From Thermococcus sp. (GTDB taxonomy: Archaea > Methanobacteriota_B > Thermococci > Thermococcales > Thermococcaceae): a stretch of 15,377 nucleotides of DNA. Under the pieces are notes generated by a model. The model saw nothing but the letters and a program-made list of their open reading frames with translations, did no database searches and was not told where the DNA came from. The stretch spans positions 1-15,377 of the forward strand of contig WAMH01000168.1 in the NCBI GenBank assembly GCA_015522395.1. Reading direction: 5' to 3'. This document shows positions 1 to 6,656 of the stretch, one piece after another; within the stretch, counting starts at the first letter, position 1; every line of letters begins with the position of its first letter. The position numbers and the translations under genes are program-made.

Positions 1-275
1 TGCCTGTAACCGACGACGTTCTGTCCCCTGAGAAGCATCTGAAGCTTGGTCTTCCTTATGCTCTCCCTCAGCAGGCGAAGCCTCTCCCAGGGGTCCTCGT
101 TGAGGTAGCGGATGCACACGTCGAAGGTAGCTCCACCCCAGACCTCCATCGAGTAGAAGCCTATCCTGTCCATCTTCTCGGCTATCGCCAGCATGTCCTC
201 GGTCTGGAGGCGCGTTGCTATGAGCGACTGGTGAGCGTCCCTGAATGTCGTGTCTATGATGTCCACCTGCGTCAT
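1..275 (-). CDS. oadA: Biotin-dependent carboxyltransferase (oxaloacetate decarboxylase alpha / pyruvate carboxylase B type), 5' part
   Basis: Partial gene: the N-terminal 91 residues are present and the rest lies beyond base 1. The protein opens MTQVDIIDTTFRDAHQSL. DTTFRDxxQS is the metal- and substrate-binding start of the TIM-barrel carboxyltransferase shared by oxaloacetate decarboxylase alpha, pyruvate carboxylase subunit B and methylmalonyl-CoA transcarboxylase 5S. MEVWGGATFD, RYLNEDPWERLR and LLRGQN follow in the family order. These enzymes move a carboxyl group between a keto-acid and biotin on a separate carrier protein. I chose ATG at 275 because GGTGA ends six bases upstream; an in-frame ATG at 281 would sit right against that ribosome site. 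The TATA box is at 309-318. The biotin ligase gene 1.6 kb away would supply the biotinylated partner. Which keto-acid is used cannot be told from this fragment. Confidence 0.9.
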   Translation of the reverse strand, partial: MTQVDIIDTTFRDAHQSLIATRLQTEDMLAIAEKMDRIGFYSMEVWGGATFDVCIRYLNEDPWERLRLLRESIRKTKLQMLLRGQNVVGYR

Positions 276-308
276 TTTCATCACCCTTTTGCCCCGAAAG
301 GCCGTAAA

Positions 309-318
309 ACCTTAAAAG
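309..318 (-). promoter_or_regulatory. TATA box of the carboxyltransferase gene
   Basis: On the minus strand the sequence reads GGCTTTTAAGG, a good archaeal TATA element centred about 39 bases before the ATG at 275. That predicts a start of transcription near 289 and a short leader holding the GGTGA ribosome site. Confidence 0.55.
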
Positions 319-328
319 CCTTACGACG

Positions 329-345
329 AGAAAAGAAGAGAAATC
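329..345 (-). terminator. T-rich terminator after the aldolase gene
   Basis: The minus strand reads ATTTCTCTTCTTTTCTC, starting about 16 bases after the aldolase stop codon. Archaeal transcription commonly ends at such T-rich tracts without a hairpin. It lies just before the TATA box of the next gene. Confidence 0.4.
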
Positions 346-360
346 AGACAGTTGTCGAAA

Positions 361-1206
361 TCAGAGGAGTCCCTCTGCTTTAGCGGCTTCCTCCGGGTCC
401 TCGTTCCTGTGGACGACTTTTAGGAGCGCCTTTATGAACGGCTCAGGGTTCTCGCGCTGAAAGATGTTCCTGCCGACGACGGCTCCAGCTCCGCCCGCCT
501 CGATGACCTCCCAGACGAGCTTGAGGAAGTCGACCGGGTTATCCGTCTTCGCCCCGCCGCTGAGGAGGACCGGGACTCCAGCTGCTGCCTCGACGACCTT
601 GGCGAAGGTCTCCCTCGAGCCTGTCCAGTAGGTCTTTATCATGTCGGAGCCGCTTTCGACCGCTGCTCTGGCTCCGTACATGACGACGCGGTAGTCATCC
701 TTTTTACCATAGCGCTCGGTTATATACGGGCCGCGCGGGTAGGCGAACTGCACAACCGGGAAGCCGAGGTCGTGGGCGTAGCTCGCTATCTCCGCGAACT
801 GGCGCATCATAACGTCCTCTTGAGGCGAACCCCAGTAAACCGTAGCAGCTATGGCATCCGCCCCCAGCTTTATGGCGTCCTCCACAAAACCCAGCTGGCT
901 CTGGAGGAGCTGCTCGCTCTTCGGCCTCAGGTTCGTCTTGCTCGTGAGCTTGACCATTAACCCTGTGTCGGCCTTCAGCTCGTCTCCGGCGAGTCTGACG
1001 GTTCCCGGAAGCATCATGACGCCGTCTATGCCGGCCCTGACGACCTTCCTCATGATTATCTTCGGGTTAACGTGCTCCCAGTGCTCCTCGAAGTCGGTCG
1101 GCCCGTGCTCGAAGCCGTGGTCCATCGCGAATATCAACGCCCTTCCATCCCTGCGGAAGAACCTCTTCAACCTCCTCCTAATGCCAACGCTCTGGTATGC
1201 GTCCAT
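361..1206 (-). CDS. fba: Fructose-bisphosphate aldolase, archaeal class I (DhnA family)
   Basis: Cleaves or forms fructose-1,6-bisphosphate from dihydroxyacetone phosphate and glyceraldehyde-3-phosphate, using a Schiff-base lysine, in the cytoplasm (glycolysis and gluconeogenesis). With the ATG at 1206 the protein has 281 residues, the length I recall for the Pyrococcus furiosus enzyme. It starts MDAYQSVGIRRRLKRFFRRD. Landmarks are FAMDHGFEHGP (27-37), VYWGSPQED (123-131), DMIKTYWTGSRE with the Schiff-base Lys191, the phosphate loop LLSGGAKTDNP (214-224) and GAVVGRNIFQRENP (241-254). An upstream in-frame ATG at 1257 would add 17 residues, but that stretch carries the TATA box and GGTGA site of this gene, so I reject it. 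The gene lies downstream of, and partly overlaps in control region with, the gene ending at 1241. The residue roles are family knowledge. Confidence 0.95.
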   Translation of the reverse strand: MDAYQSVGIRRRLKRFFRRDGRALIFAMDHGFEHGPTDFEEHWEHVNPKIIMRKVVRAGIDGVMMLPGTVRLAGDELKADTGLMVKLTSKTNLRPKSEQLLQSQLGFVEDAIKLGADAIAATVYWGSPQEDVMMRQFAEIASYAHDLGFPVVQFAYPRGPYITERYGKKDDYRVVMYGARAAVESGSDMIKTYWTGSRETFAKVVEAAAGVPVLLSGGAKTDNPVDFLKLVWEVIEAGGAGAVVGRNIFQRENPEPFIKALLKVVHRNEDPEEAAKAEGLL

Positions 1207-1237
1207 AGTATTCACCGTGAGTGATATATCACTGGGG

Positions 1238-1247
1238 GATTTAAGGT
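1238..1247 (-). promoter_or_regulatory. TATA box of the aldolase gene, overlapping the stop codon of the gene upstream
   Basis: The minus strand reads CCTTAAATCC, about 36 bases before the aldolase ATG at 1206. It is followed by GGTGA five bases before the start. The TTAA core contains the TAA stop (1243-1241) of the upstream gene, so the two genes are packed with no spacer for a separate promoter. Confidence 0.5.
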
Positions 1248-1801
1248 TTTTCCTCACCGTGAAACTTTTCCCACCAGAACTCTATGCTGTTGAAGACATC
1301 CTCACTTGAATCCTCATCCTCGTCCCTTTCAGTAAACTCCCAAAACAGGTCGTCCTCCAGATCGTCGTCTCCCTCGGGCACATAGCGATCCCAGTACACT
1401 ATCTCTCCGATGACCTCCTCAAGAAAATGGAGAACGGCATCGCTGAGTTCCTCCACCCTCTCTCGGTTCAACTTTCCCCGGACTCTAACACCGATTTCCA
1501 TCCTGATGGTGGCGGTTATCATTTTCCTGCCGTTGTGGATTTCAAGGCCGTGAACCGTTATTCCCCTATCCCTCAGAACGTCCGTTAGAAGGTCCTCGGT
1601 CCAGAATTCAGAAGGCTCCTCGCGAAGTTTTTCCACCCTCGTGATGATGTGTAGCGGCTTGACTTCCTCCCCTGCCGACGTCTTCAGGTAGGCCGCGAAA
1701 CTCAGCGCGATCGTTGAGCCGCTCTTTGAGCCCGTAAAGATTATGCCCTCCCGGTTATCATCGTCGTAGACAAAACCCTCCGGCCTCGAATGAAGCACCA
1801 T
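1241..1801 (-). CDS. Uncharacterised 186-residue protein with acidic C-terminal tail
   Basis: I do not recognise the family. The protein starts MVLHSRPEGFVYDDDNREGI and looks like one soluble alpha/beta domain of about 140 residues, with alternating hydrophobic strands (IIFTGSKSGSTIALSF, IHNGRKMITATIRMEIGVRV) and a helix at 112-133. A strongly acidic, aromatic-containing tail from about 143 follows (GDDDLEDDLFWEF, ERDEDEDSSEDVF, IEFWWEKF). There is no signal peptide and no membrane segment. The ATG at 1801 has GGTGG just upstream and a TATA box 30 bases away. The frame stays open far beyond this start, but only as the antisense of the biotin ligase gene, so the longer 393-residue reading is spurious. 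It is divergent from the biotin ligase and is followed directly by the aldolase, perhaps partly cotranscribed. No function is proposed. Confidence 0.75.
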   Translation of the reverse strand: MVLHSRPEGFVYDDDNREGIIFTGSKSGSTIALSFAAYLKTSAGEEVKPLHIITRVEKLREEPSEFWTEDLLTDVLRDRGITVHGLEIHNGRKMITATIRMEIGVRVRGKLNRERVEELSDAVLHFLEEVIGEIVYWDRYVPEGDDDLEDDLFWEFTERDEDEDSSEDVFNSIEFWWEKFHGEEKP

Positions 1802-1828
1802 TTTACCACCATACCCAGTTTTAGGAAG

Positions 1829-1838
1829 TGGTTTAAAT
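1829..1838. promoter_or_regulatory. Palindromic TATA box, possibly shared by two divergent genes
   Basis: TGGTTTAAATCC has TTTAAA at 1832-1837, which reads the same on both strands. It lies about 31 bases from the minus-strand ATG at 1801 and about 29 from the plus-strand ATG at 1866. No other TATA-like element is evident in the 64-base gap, so one element may serve both directions. Confidence 0.5.
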
Positions 1839-1865
1839 CCCTTTCCACATCTGGTACAACCGGTG

Positions 1866-2579
1866 ATGGCCATCAAATGGAGAATCATCCATCTCAACGA
1901 GGTTGATTCCACCAACGAGTACGCCAAGCGTATCGCCGGGAACTCCCCGGAGGGAACCGTCGTCGTTGCAAAGCGCCAGACCTCCGGAAGGGGGCGGAAA
2001 GGGCGCTCCTGGGCCTCCCCTGAGGGCGGCCTCTGGCTCAGCGTCATCCTGAAACCCGGCAGGATAGACCCGAGGCTCGTCTTCGTCGGCGCCCTCGCGG
2101 TCGTCGACACGCTCGCGGACTTTGGAATCTCCTCCGGAATCAAGTGGCCCAACGACGTCTGGGCGGACAGGAGGAAGATAGCGGGCATTCTCACGGAGGG
2201 GAAGGGCAGCGAGTACGTCGTCCTCGGTATAGGCATCAACGTGAACAATCCCGTTCCGGGGGAGCTGAGGGAAAGCGCTACCTCGATGCTCGAGCTTACT
2301 GGAACCAAGGTCCCGCTGGAGAAAGTTCGTGGGAGGCTTCTCTTCCACCTCGGCGGCTGGTACAGGGTCTTCCTTGAGCGGCCGGACCTTCTAATGGTGA
2401 AGGTCCGCGAGAAGACTTTCATCCTCGGGAAGACCGTCCGGGTGATTCAGGATGAGGGTGAGCTTGCCGGGCGGGCGCTCGATGTTCTCGAAGACGGCTC
2501 CCTGCTCATTGAAACGCCCTTCGGGTCGAAGAGAGTAACCTACGGCGACGTTTCGCTCAGACCGATTCAGGGGGGATAA
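1866..2579 (+). CDS. birA: Biotin protein ligase (BirA catalytic domain only)
   Basis: Activates biotin with ATP to biotinyl-AMP and attaches it to the target lysine of a biotin carrier protein, in the cytoplasm. The protein has 237 residues and lacks the N-terminal DNA-binding helix-turn-helix of bacterial BirA, as is usual for the short Thermococcales enzymes. Landmarks are EVDSTNEYA (12-20), the biotinyl-AMP loop GRGRKGRSW (41-49), KWPNDV (93-98), KIAGILTE (104-111) and GIGINVNN (121-128). A small C-terminal SH3-like part follows. The ATG at 1866 is preceded directly by GGTG, too close to act as a ribosome site; an in-frame GTG at 1863 is the alternative. With the TATA box at 1832-1837 the messenger would begin almost at the start codon, so it may be leaderless. 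Its likely substrate partner belongs with the carboxyltransferase whose gene begins at 275. Confidence 0.95.
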   Translation: MAIKWRIIHLNEVDSTNEYAKRIAGNSPEGTVVVAKRQTSGRGRKGRSWASPEGGLWLSVILKPGRIDPRLVFVGALAVVDTLADFGISSGIKWPNDVWADRRKIAGILTEGKGSEYVVLGIGINVNNPVPGELRESATSMLELTGTKVPLEKVRGRLLFHLGGWYRVFLERPDLLMVKVREKTFILGKTVRVIQDEGELAGRALDVLEDGSLLIETPFGSKRVTYGDVSLRPIQGG

Positions 2580-2589
2580 GGTTAAATAC
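2580..2589 (+). promoter_or_regulatory. TATA box of the first CGP-CTERM gene
   Basis: GGTTAAATACC begins right after the biotin ligase stop codon and lies about 46 bases before the ATG at 2631. It predicts transcription starting near 2610, with a leader of about 20 bases carrying GGAGG at 2618-2622. Confidence 0.5.
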
Positions 2590-2630
2590 CCTCCCTCCAT
2601 CTATCCTCAGTGAAACTGGAGGTTGATTGG

Positions 2631-4040
2631 ATGAAGAAGTTCGCCTTTGTTTTGATGCTGATCTTCGCCCTGAGCGTTCTTCCGGGTTCTGTCCTTGCGC
2701 AGAGCGGTGGCTACTCGGAGAAGCTACAGCAGACGTACATAGTTTCTTGGGATGGCTCGGCCAACGTCACGTTCATCACGACGTTCTACGGGCCGCCGGA
2801 ACTCCTCAACCAGACAAAGGGGAGCATAGCCCAGATGGGGATCGAAAACGCCACGAGGCTCTTCGTGCAGCAGCAGGTCCAGGCACTGGCAAAGCAGGGC
2901 ATAACCCTTGTGAACGCCACCGGCGAGATAAAGGGCTACAACACCACCGGACCGCTCGTTAGCATTGTGCGCGGCAAGGCCCTGAACGTCGCCAAGTACT
3001 ACTCCTACGACGGCGTCTGGGAGATAGACCTCGACCTTCTGAGAACGGCCGATCTTGCGGGGATAGACCCGACCAAGTTCAACCAGAGCTTTGACTTCGA
3101 CAACTATTACATAGTTCAGCTCCCGCAGGGGGCCAAGATAAAGGAGGTCCCTCCGTCGTACAGGAAGGAGTCCAACGGAAGCTACGTATTCATCCAGACG
3201 AACGTCACGGGGGAAACCGTTGAGATACACTCCCACGTCCACTTCGCCCGGAACGTCACGATGTCTGACATACAGGCCATCTACGGCCAGCCGAAGGCCT
3301 TCGTGATCCAGTACACGGGCAGGAAGGGGAGCGAGGGCAACTACACCACATGGGTCCTCAGCGTGGTGAACAACATCACCGTCGGCAAGGACGTCACGAT
3401 CATGAACACCACCCAGGAGTACCTCCGGCCGGAATCCTACATCAACTACCTCAAGATGCAGATCATGTACCAAGGGGAGGAGAGGATCATACAGTCCATC
3501 TACCAGAGCTACGCCAAGAGCTTTCAGGAGGAGGGAGTTGGGGTAAAGAGCTGGGACATCAAGCTCCTCAACGTGAACTCCACCGGACCCCTGGTTGTCA
3601 AGCTCAACTGGGAGCTGACCAACTACACAAAGTACTCCAACGGAAGCTACGTCTACACCTACGACCCGACCCTGGGACTCAACAAGATCCCCAGCCTCAA
3701 CAGGCTTGAGGCGGAGATAAACCAGACCGTCGTGACCCACATAACCCTCCCCAACGGGGCAAAGTTCACCCAGATACCCAAGGACATCAACATCGACGCC
3801 AACGGCAGCAGGGTAATAATGAGGGTTAAGAAGGTAAGCGACCGCGAGCTGGTCATCACGAGCCAGGTTTTCCTCCGCTACGGAATGAAGACCCACGACT
3901 ACTCGGCTATGATGGCAAAGGTCCCGACGCAGGTGGAGTTCAAGTACACCATGAGCGAGAAGAGCGGTGGCATCTGCGGGCCCGCGGCGATTCTGGGACT
4001 TGCGGTGATTCCGTTGATCCTCAAGAAGAGGAGACTTTGA
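2631..4040 (+). CDS. Secreted CGP-CTERM surface protein, function unknown
   Basis: The 469-residue protein begins with a signal peptide (MKKFAFVLMLIFALSVLPGSVLA, likely cut after residue 23). It ends with a CGP-CTERM tail: GGICGP (Cys449), a hydrophobic stretch and KKRRL. This tail is a proposed sorting and lipid-attachment signal found in Thermococcales, so the protein is probably held on the outer cell surface. The body is rich in Asn, Thr and Ser, with many N-glycosylation sequons (NVT, NQT, NAT, NTT, NQS, NGS, NNIT). Its alternating polar and hydrophobic pattern suggests beta-sandwich modules. I recognise no enzyme motif. The ATG at 2631 is chosen over an upstream GTG at 2610 because GGAGG at 2618-2622 sits eight bases before it and the signal peptide then starts properly. 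The next gene is another CGP-CTERM protein with an unrelated ectodomain. Confidence 0.88.
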   Translation: MKKFAFVLMLIFALSVLPGSVLAQSGGYSEKLQQTYIVSWDGSANVTFITTFYGPPELLNQTKGSIAQMGIENATRLFVQQQVQALAKQGITLVNATGEIKGYNTTGPLVSIVRGKALNVAKYYSYDGVWEIDLDLLRTADLAGIDPTKFNQSFDFDNYYIVQLPQGAKIKEVPPSYRKESNGSYVFIQTNVTGETVEIHSHVHFARNVTMSDIQAIYGQPKAFVIQYTGRKGSEGNYTTWVLSVVNNITVGKDVTIMNTTQEYLRPESYINYLKMQIMYQGEERIIQSIYQSYAKSFQEEGVGVKSWDIKLLNVNSTGPLVVKLNWELTNYTKYSNGSYVYTYDPTLGLNKIPSLNRLEAEINQTVVTHITLPNGAKFTQIPKDINIDANGSRVIMRVKKVSDRELVITSQVFLRYGMKTHDYSAMMAKVPTQVEFKYTMSEKSGGICGPAAILGLAVIPLILKKRRL

Positions 4041-4041
4041 G

Positions 4042-4063
4042 TTTCTTTTGGATTTTTCTTCTT
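4042..4063 (+). terminator. T-rich terminator after the first CGP-CTERM gene
   Basis: TTTCTTTTGGATTTTTCTTC follows directly after the stop codon. Several T runs in a row are typical of archaeal intrinsic termination. It suggests that the following CGP-CTERM gene has its own promoter, perhaps the weak TATA-like TGTTATTAAC at 4086-4095. Confidence 0.45.
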
Positions 4064-4142
4064 TCAGCTTCTCATTATGGGATAGTGTTATTAACGATGA
4101 GATCGTACCCTTCCCCGTGGATCGTTCAAGGGGGCACATGTT

Positions 4143-5771
4143 ATGGGCAGAAAAGCCTTGCTTACACTGCCCTGGGCTTTTCTGCTGGTGCTCAGCCTCT
4201 TGACTGCCCCCATAACCGTTGAGGCTGGTCATCTGGATGAACCCAGCACAACCTGGGCGGCAGTTTATGGGGGAGTGAGTAACGGCGGGACCAATGGAGC
4301 TACCATAAGCCAGGTTGAAGCAGTTGCCATCGCCCCTAATGGGGACATCGCAATCGCGGGGAACACCTTCGGCTTCGGTGCAGGTGGTTCTGATTTTTGG
4401 GTTCTTTGTTTGAGCGAGAACGGAGGCATCCTCTGGCAGAAAACATTCGGTGGGAGCGACGACGATTACGCCAACGCCCTCGCCGTAGCACCAAACGGTG
4501 ACATCATCGTTGCTGGAGACACTTCAAGCTTTGGAAACGGAGGATGGGACACACTGGTAATAAGACTCGATGGTAAGGGAAACGTGGAGTGGGAGAGGAC
4601 CTACGGCGGGGAGGATGATGAGTACACGAACGCCGTTGCAATAGCCCCAAACGGGGGCATAATAACCGCCGGGAGCACCTCCAGCTCCGGAGCTGGCAAC
4701 GCGGACGTGTGGGTCATGCGTTTGAGCGCGAGCGGCAGGATAAAGTGGCAGAAAGCTTATGGGGGAACCGGGGACGACGAAGCGTATGCAATTGCTCTGA
4801 CCCCCAATGGAGACATTGTGGTCACTGGATATACTGAGAGCTTCGGTGCCGGCGATTGGGATGCGTGGATCCTCCGTCTAAATGGAAAAGGGGGAATAGT
4901 ATGGCAGAGAACATACGATGGAAGGAAAAGCGACGAAGCCAACTCTGTTGTGATCGCCTCCAACGGCGACATAATCGTTGCTGGAGACACGTCCAGCTTC
5001 AGTGCAGGTGGTTCTGACTTCTGGGTCCTCCGTCTCAACGGAAATGGAAAACCCGAGTGGAGCAGGAGTTATGGGGGAAAGAAGGACGATTACGCCAATG
5101 CGGTCTCCCTGACCCCGGGAGGGGACATCATCGTAGCCGGTAGCACCTACAGCTTTGGAGCCGGAGGAAAGGACATCTGGGTTCTCCGGCTGAGTGGTAG
5201 GGGTAGTGTGGAGTGGGAAAAGACGTACGGGGAAACGCACGACGATACCGCAAGTGGAGTTGCGGTTGCTCCAAACGGGGACATCGTTATAGCCGGCCAG
5301 ACGTACTCAATTGGCTCTGGGACGGAGGCATGGGTTCTCAGACTCGGGAAAACGGGGGCCTCAGAAGTTGAAAATCGGCACTTCAAATGCGCGGTTGAGA
5401 TGGGGGCGCAGGTATCAAGTGCAAACGTCGCTGTAATGGAAAGCAACGCCCCGGCTTCCGGAGGGATTATCCTAACGGGAACCCCCGGCATAAAGAGCGC
5501 CCCCTCCAGCGCGAAGACCTTTTACCTCCCGTTCTGCAAACCCACCACAGTCACACGGCCGGGCACAACGACCTCCAGCACTTCCTCTACCGCAACGTCA
5601 ATAACAACGGTTCCAATCCACCTGCCCTCGGTCTCGTCCCCGGAATCTTCCACGACATCCTCAGGTGCTCCACCCAAAACAACTAAAAGTGGAGGACATG
5701 GTATCTGCGGCCCGGCTTTGGTGGCTGGTCTCATGGTAATTCCGCTGGTCCTCCGCAGGAGGAGGCGCTGA
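4143..5771 (+). CDS. Secreted CGP-CTERM protein with seven propeller-like 52-residue repeats
   Basis: The 542-residue protein has four parts. A signal peptide (1-28, cut after VEA) is followed by seven tandem units at about 39-100, 101-152, 153-204, 205-256, 257-308, 309-360 and 361-414. Next come a low-complexity stretch and a Thr/Ser-rich linker (about 455-515, many TTTSST-like runs, probably O-glycosylated), then a CGP-CTERM tail (ICGPALVAGLMVIPL with Cys522, then RRRRR). Each unit reads roughly TYGGxxDDYANAVAxAPNGDIIVAGxTxSFGAGxxDxWVLRLxxxGxxxWxR, which matches four-stranded propeller blades, and seven is the commonest blade number. Such domains bind ligands or proteins at the cell surface; the ligand is unknown. 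Five consecutive units are exactly 52 residues long, and parts of them are near-identical at DNA level. The ATG at 4143 has GGGGGC about nine bases upstream and gives a proper signal peptide. Confidence 0.88.
   Translation: MGRKALLTLPWAFLLVLSLLTAPITVEAGHLDEPSTTWAAVYGGVSNGGTNGATISQVEAVAIAPNGDIAIAGNTFGFGAGGSDFWVLCLSENGGILWQKTFGGSDDDYANALAVAPNGDIIVAGDTSSFGNGGWDTLVIRLDGKGNVEWERTYGGEDDEYTNAVAIAPNGGIITAGSTSSSGAGNADVWVMRLSASGRIKWQKAYGGTGDDEAYAIALTPNGDIVVTGYTESFGAGDWDAWILRLNGKGGIVWQRTYDGRKSDEANSVVIASNGDIIVAGDTSSFSAGGSDFWVLRLNGNGKPEWSRSYGGKKDDYANAVSLTPGGDIIVAGSTYSFGAGGKDIWVLRLSGRGSVEWEKTYGETHDDTASGVAVAPNGDIVIAGQTYSIGSGTEAWVLRLGKTGASEVENRHFKCAVEMGAQVSSANVAVMESNAPASGGIILTGTPGIKSAPSSAKTFYLPFCKPTTVTRPGTTTSSTSSTATSITTVPIHLPSVSSPESSTTSSGAPPKTTKSGGHGICGPALVAGLMVIPLVLRRRRR
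4506..5017 (+). repeat. Internal DNA repeats with a 156-base period in the propeller gene
   Basis: ATCGTTGCTGGAGACAC occurs at 4506-4522 and again at 4974-4990, exactly 3 x 156 bases apart. GTGCAGGTGGTTCTGA occurs at 4378-4393 and 5002-5017, exactly 4 x 156 apart. The repeats are in frame and equal the 52-residue protein unit, which suggests fairly recent duplication or recombination among blades. Confidence 0.75.
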
Positions 5772-5786
5772 GCCTCCTTCGATAAC

Positions 5787-5795
5787 CATTTAAAC
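5787..5795 (+). promoter_or_regulatory. TATA box of alaX
   Basis: CATTTAAAC lies about 36 bases before the alaX ATG at 5827 and is followed by GGTGGTG at 5817-5823 as the ribosome site. The T-rich CCTTCCTTCTTTTTT at 5800-5814 in between could also end transcripts of the preceding gene. Confidence 0.55.
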
Positions 5796-5826
5796 AGCCC
5801 CTTCCTTCTTTTTTACGGTGGTGTGA

Positions 5827-6468
5827 ATGACGCGCAAGCTCTACTACGAGGATGCATATCTGAAGGAGGCCAGGGCGAAGGTCTTAGAGATCCGGGATAA
5901 CGCCCTGCTCCTCGACCAGACGGTTTTCTACCCAACCGGAGGCGGCCAGCCCCACGACAGGGGAACGATAAGCGGCGTCGAGGTCCTCGACGTTTACAAG
6001 GATGAAGAGGGCAACGTCTGGCACGTCGTTGCCGAGCCTGAGAAGTTCAAGCCCGGCGACGAAGTCGAGCTTAAAATCGACTGGGACTACCGCTACAGGC
6101 TCATGAGAATCCACAGCGCGATGCACCTCATGGAGCACGTTCTCAACCTCGTCCTCCCGGGCGATTGGGAGCTTTACGGCAGCGGGATGAGCGCCGAGAA
6201 GGGCCGCTACGACATCCTCTACCCGGAGAACGTTAACCAGTGGAAGGAGCAGATTATAGAGACCTTCAACCGGCTCGTCGATGAGGGTGGTGAGATGAAG
6301 ATATGGTGGGAAGGGAAAACGCGCTACACCCAGATAAGGGACTTCGAGGTCATCCCCTGCGGTGGGACTCACGTGAAGGACATAAGGGAAATTGGGCACC
6401 TGAAGAAGCTCAAACGCTCCAGCCTTGGAAGGGGGAAGCAGAGGCTTGAAATCTGGCTCGAGGACTGA
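5827..6468 (+). CDS. alaX: Alanyl-tRNA editing protein AlaX (AlaX-M type)
   Basis: Free-standing proofreading enzyme that hydrolyses mischarged Ser- (and possibly Gly-) tRNA(Ala), acting after alanyl-tRNA synthetase in the cytoplasm. The 213 residues match the mid-size AlaX-M class. An N-terminal beta-barrel carries the Gly-rich FYPTGGGQPHDRG (34-46). The editing core carries the zinc ligands His96 and His100 (HSAMH) and Cys178 and His182 (CGGTH). The AlaRS activation and tRNA-recognition domains are absent, as expected. The start at 5827 follows GGTGGTG by three bases and has a TATA box upstream, so the gene is probably transcribed alone. It converges on the CRISPR operon across a 188-base gap. 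All four metal ligands are present, so it should be active. Confidence 0.94.
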   Translation: MTRKLYYEDAYLKEARAKVLEIRDNALLLDQTVFYPTGGGQPHDRGTISGVEVLDVYKDEEGNVWHVVAEPEKFKPGDEVELKIDWDYRYRLMRIHSAMHLMEHVLNLVLPGDWELYGSGMSAEKGRYDILYPENVNQWKEQIIETFNRLVDEGGEMKIWWEGKTRYTQIRDFEVIPCGGTHVKDIREIGHLKKLKRSSLGRGKQRLEIWLED

Positions 6469-6656
6469 GCCCTTCTTCTAGTTTCTTCCAATATGCTCCC
6501 AAAAAAGCAAGTATAAAATCTCAGGTATAACTCCGAACCAGCCTTCTTAAACAACTCTATCCTACAGAAACCGTCGATTTTGGAATTGTGGATGGAAGGG
6601 ATCCCAAATTTGAGTTTCTAGATGATACAGTTCTATGGGGATGTTAGCCCGGCGTT
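6469..6656. other. Non-coding gap between convergent alaX and csx1
   Basis: AT-rich spacer. CTTCTTCTAGTTTCTTCC at 6472-6489 is a likely terminator for alaX. A run of six A at 6501-6506 (T on the minus strand) could end the CRISPR operon transcript. A plus-strand TATA-like GTATAAAATC at 6511-6520 precedes a 33-codon open stretch without a start codon (about 6527-6625). I see no gene I can support. Confidence 0.5.

Noticed and set aside
1802..2422. N-terminal extension of the 1241-1801 protein
   Set aside because: The extension runs antisense through the biotin ligase and its promoter. The ATG at 1801 has its own GGTGG and TATA box.
2724..4232. 502-codon open frame on the minus strand
   Set aside because: It is antisense to the secreted CGP-CTERM gene, which has a signal peptide, a sorting tail, a ribosome site and a TATA box. 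The antisense reading is Val/Leu/Gly-rich with no family features.
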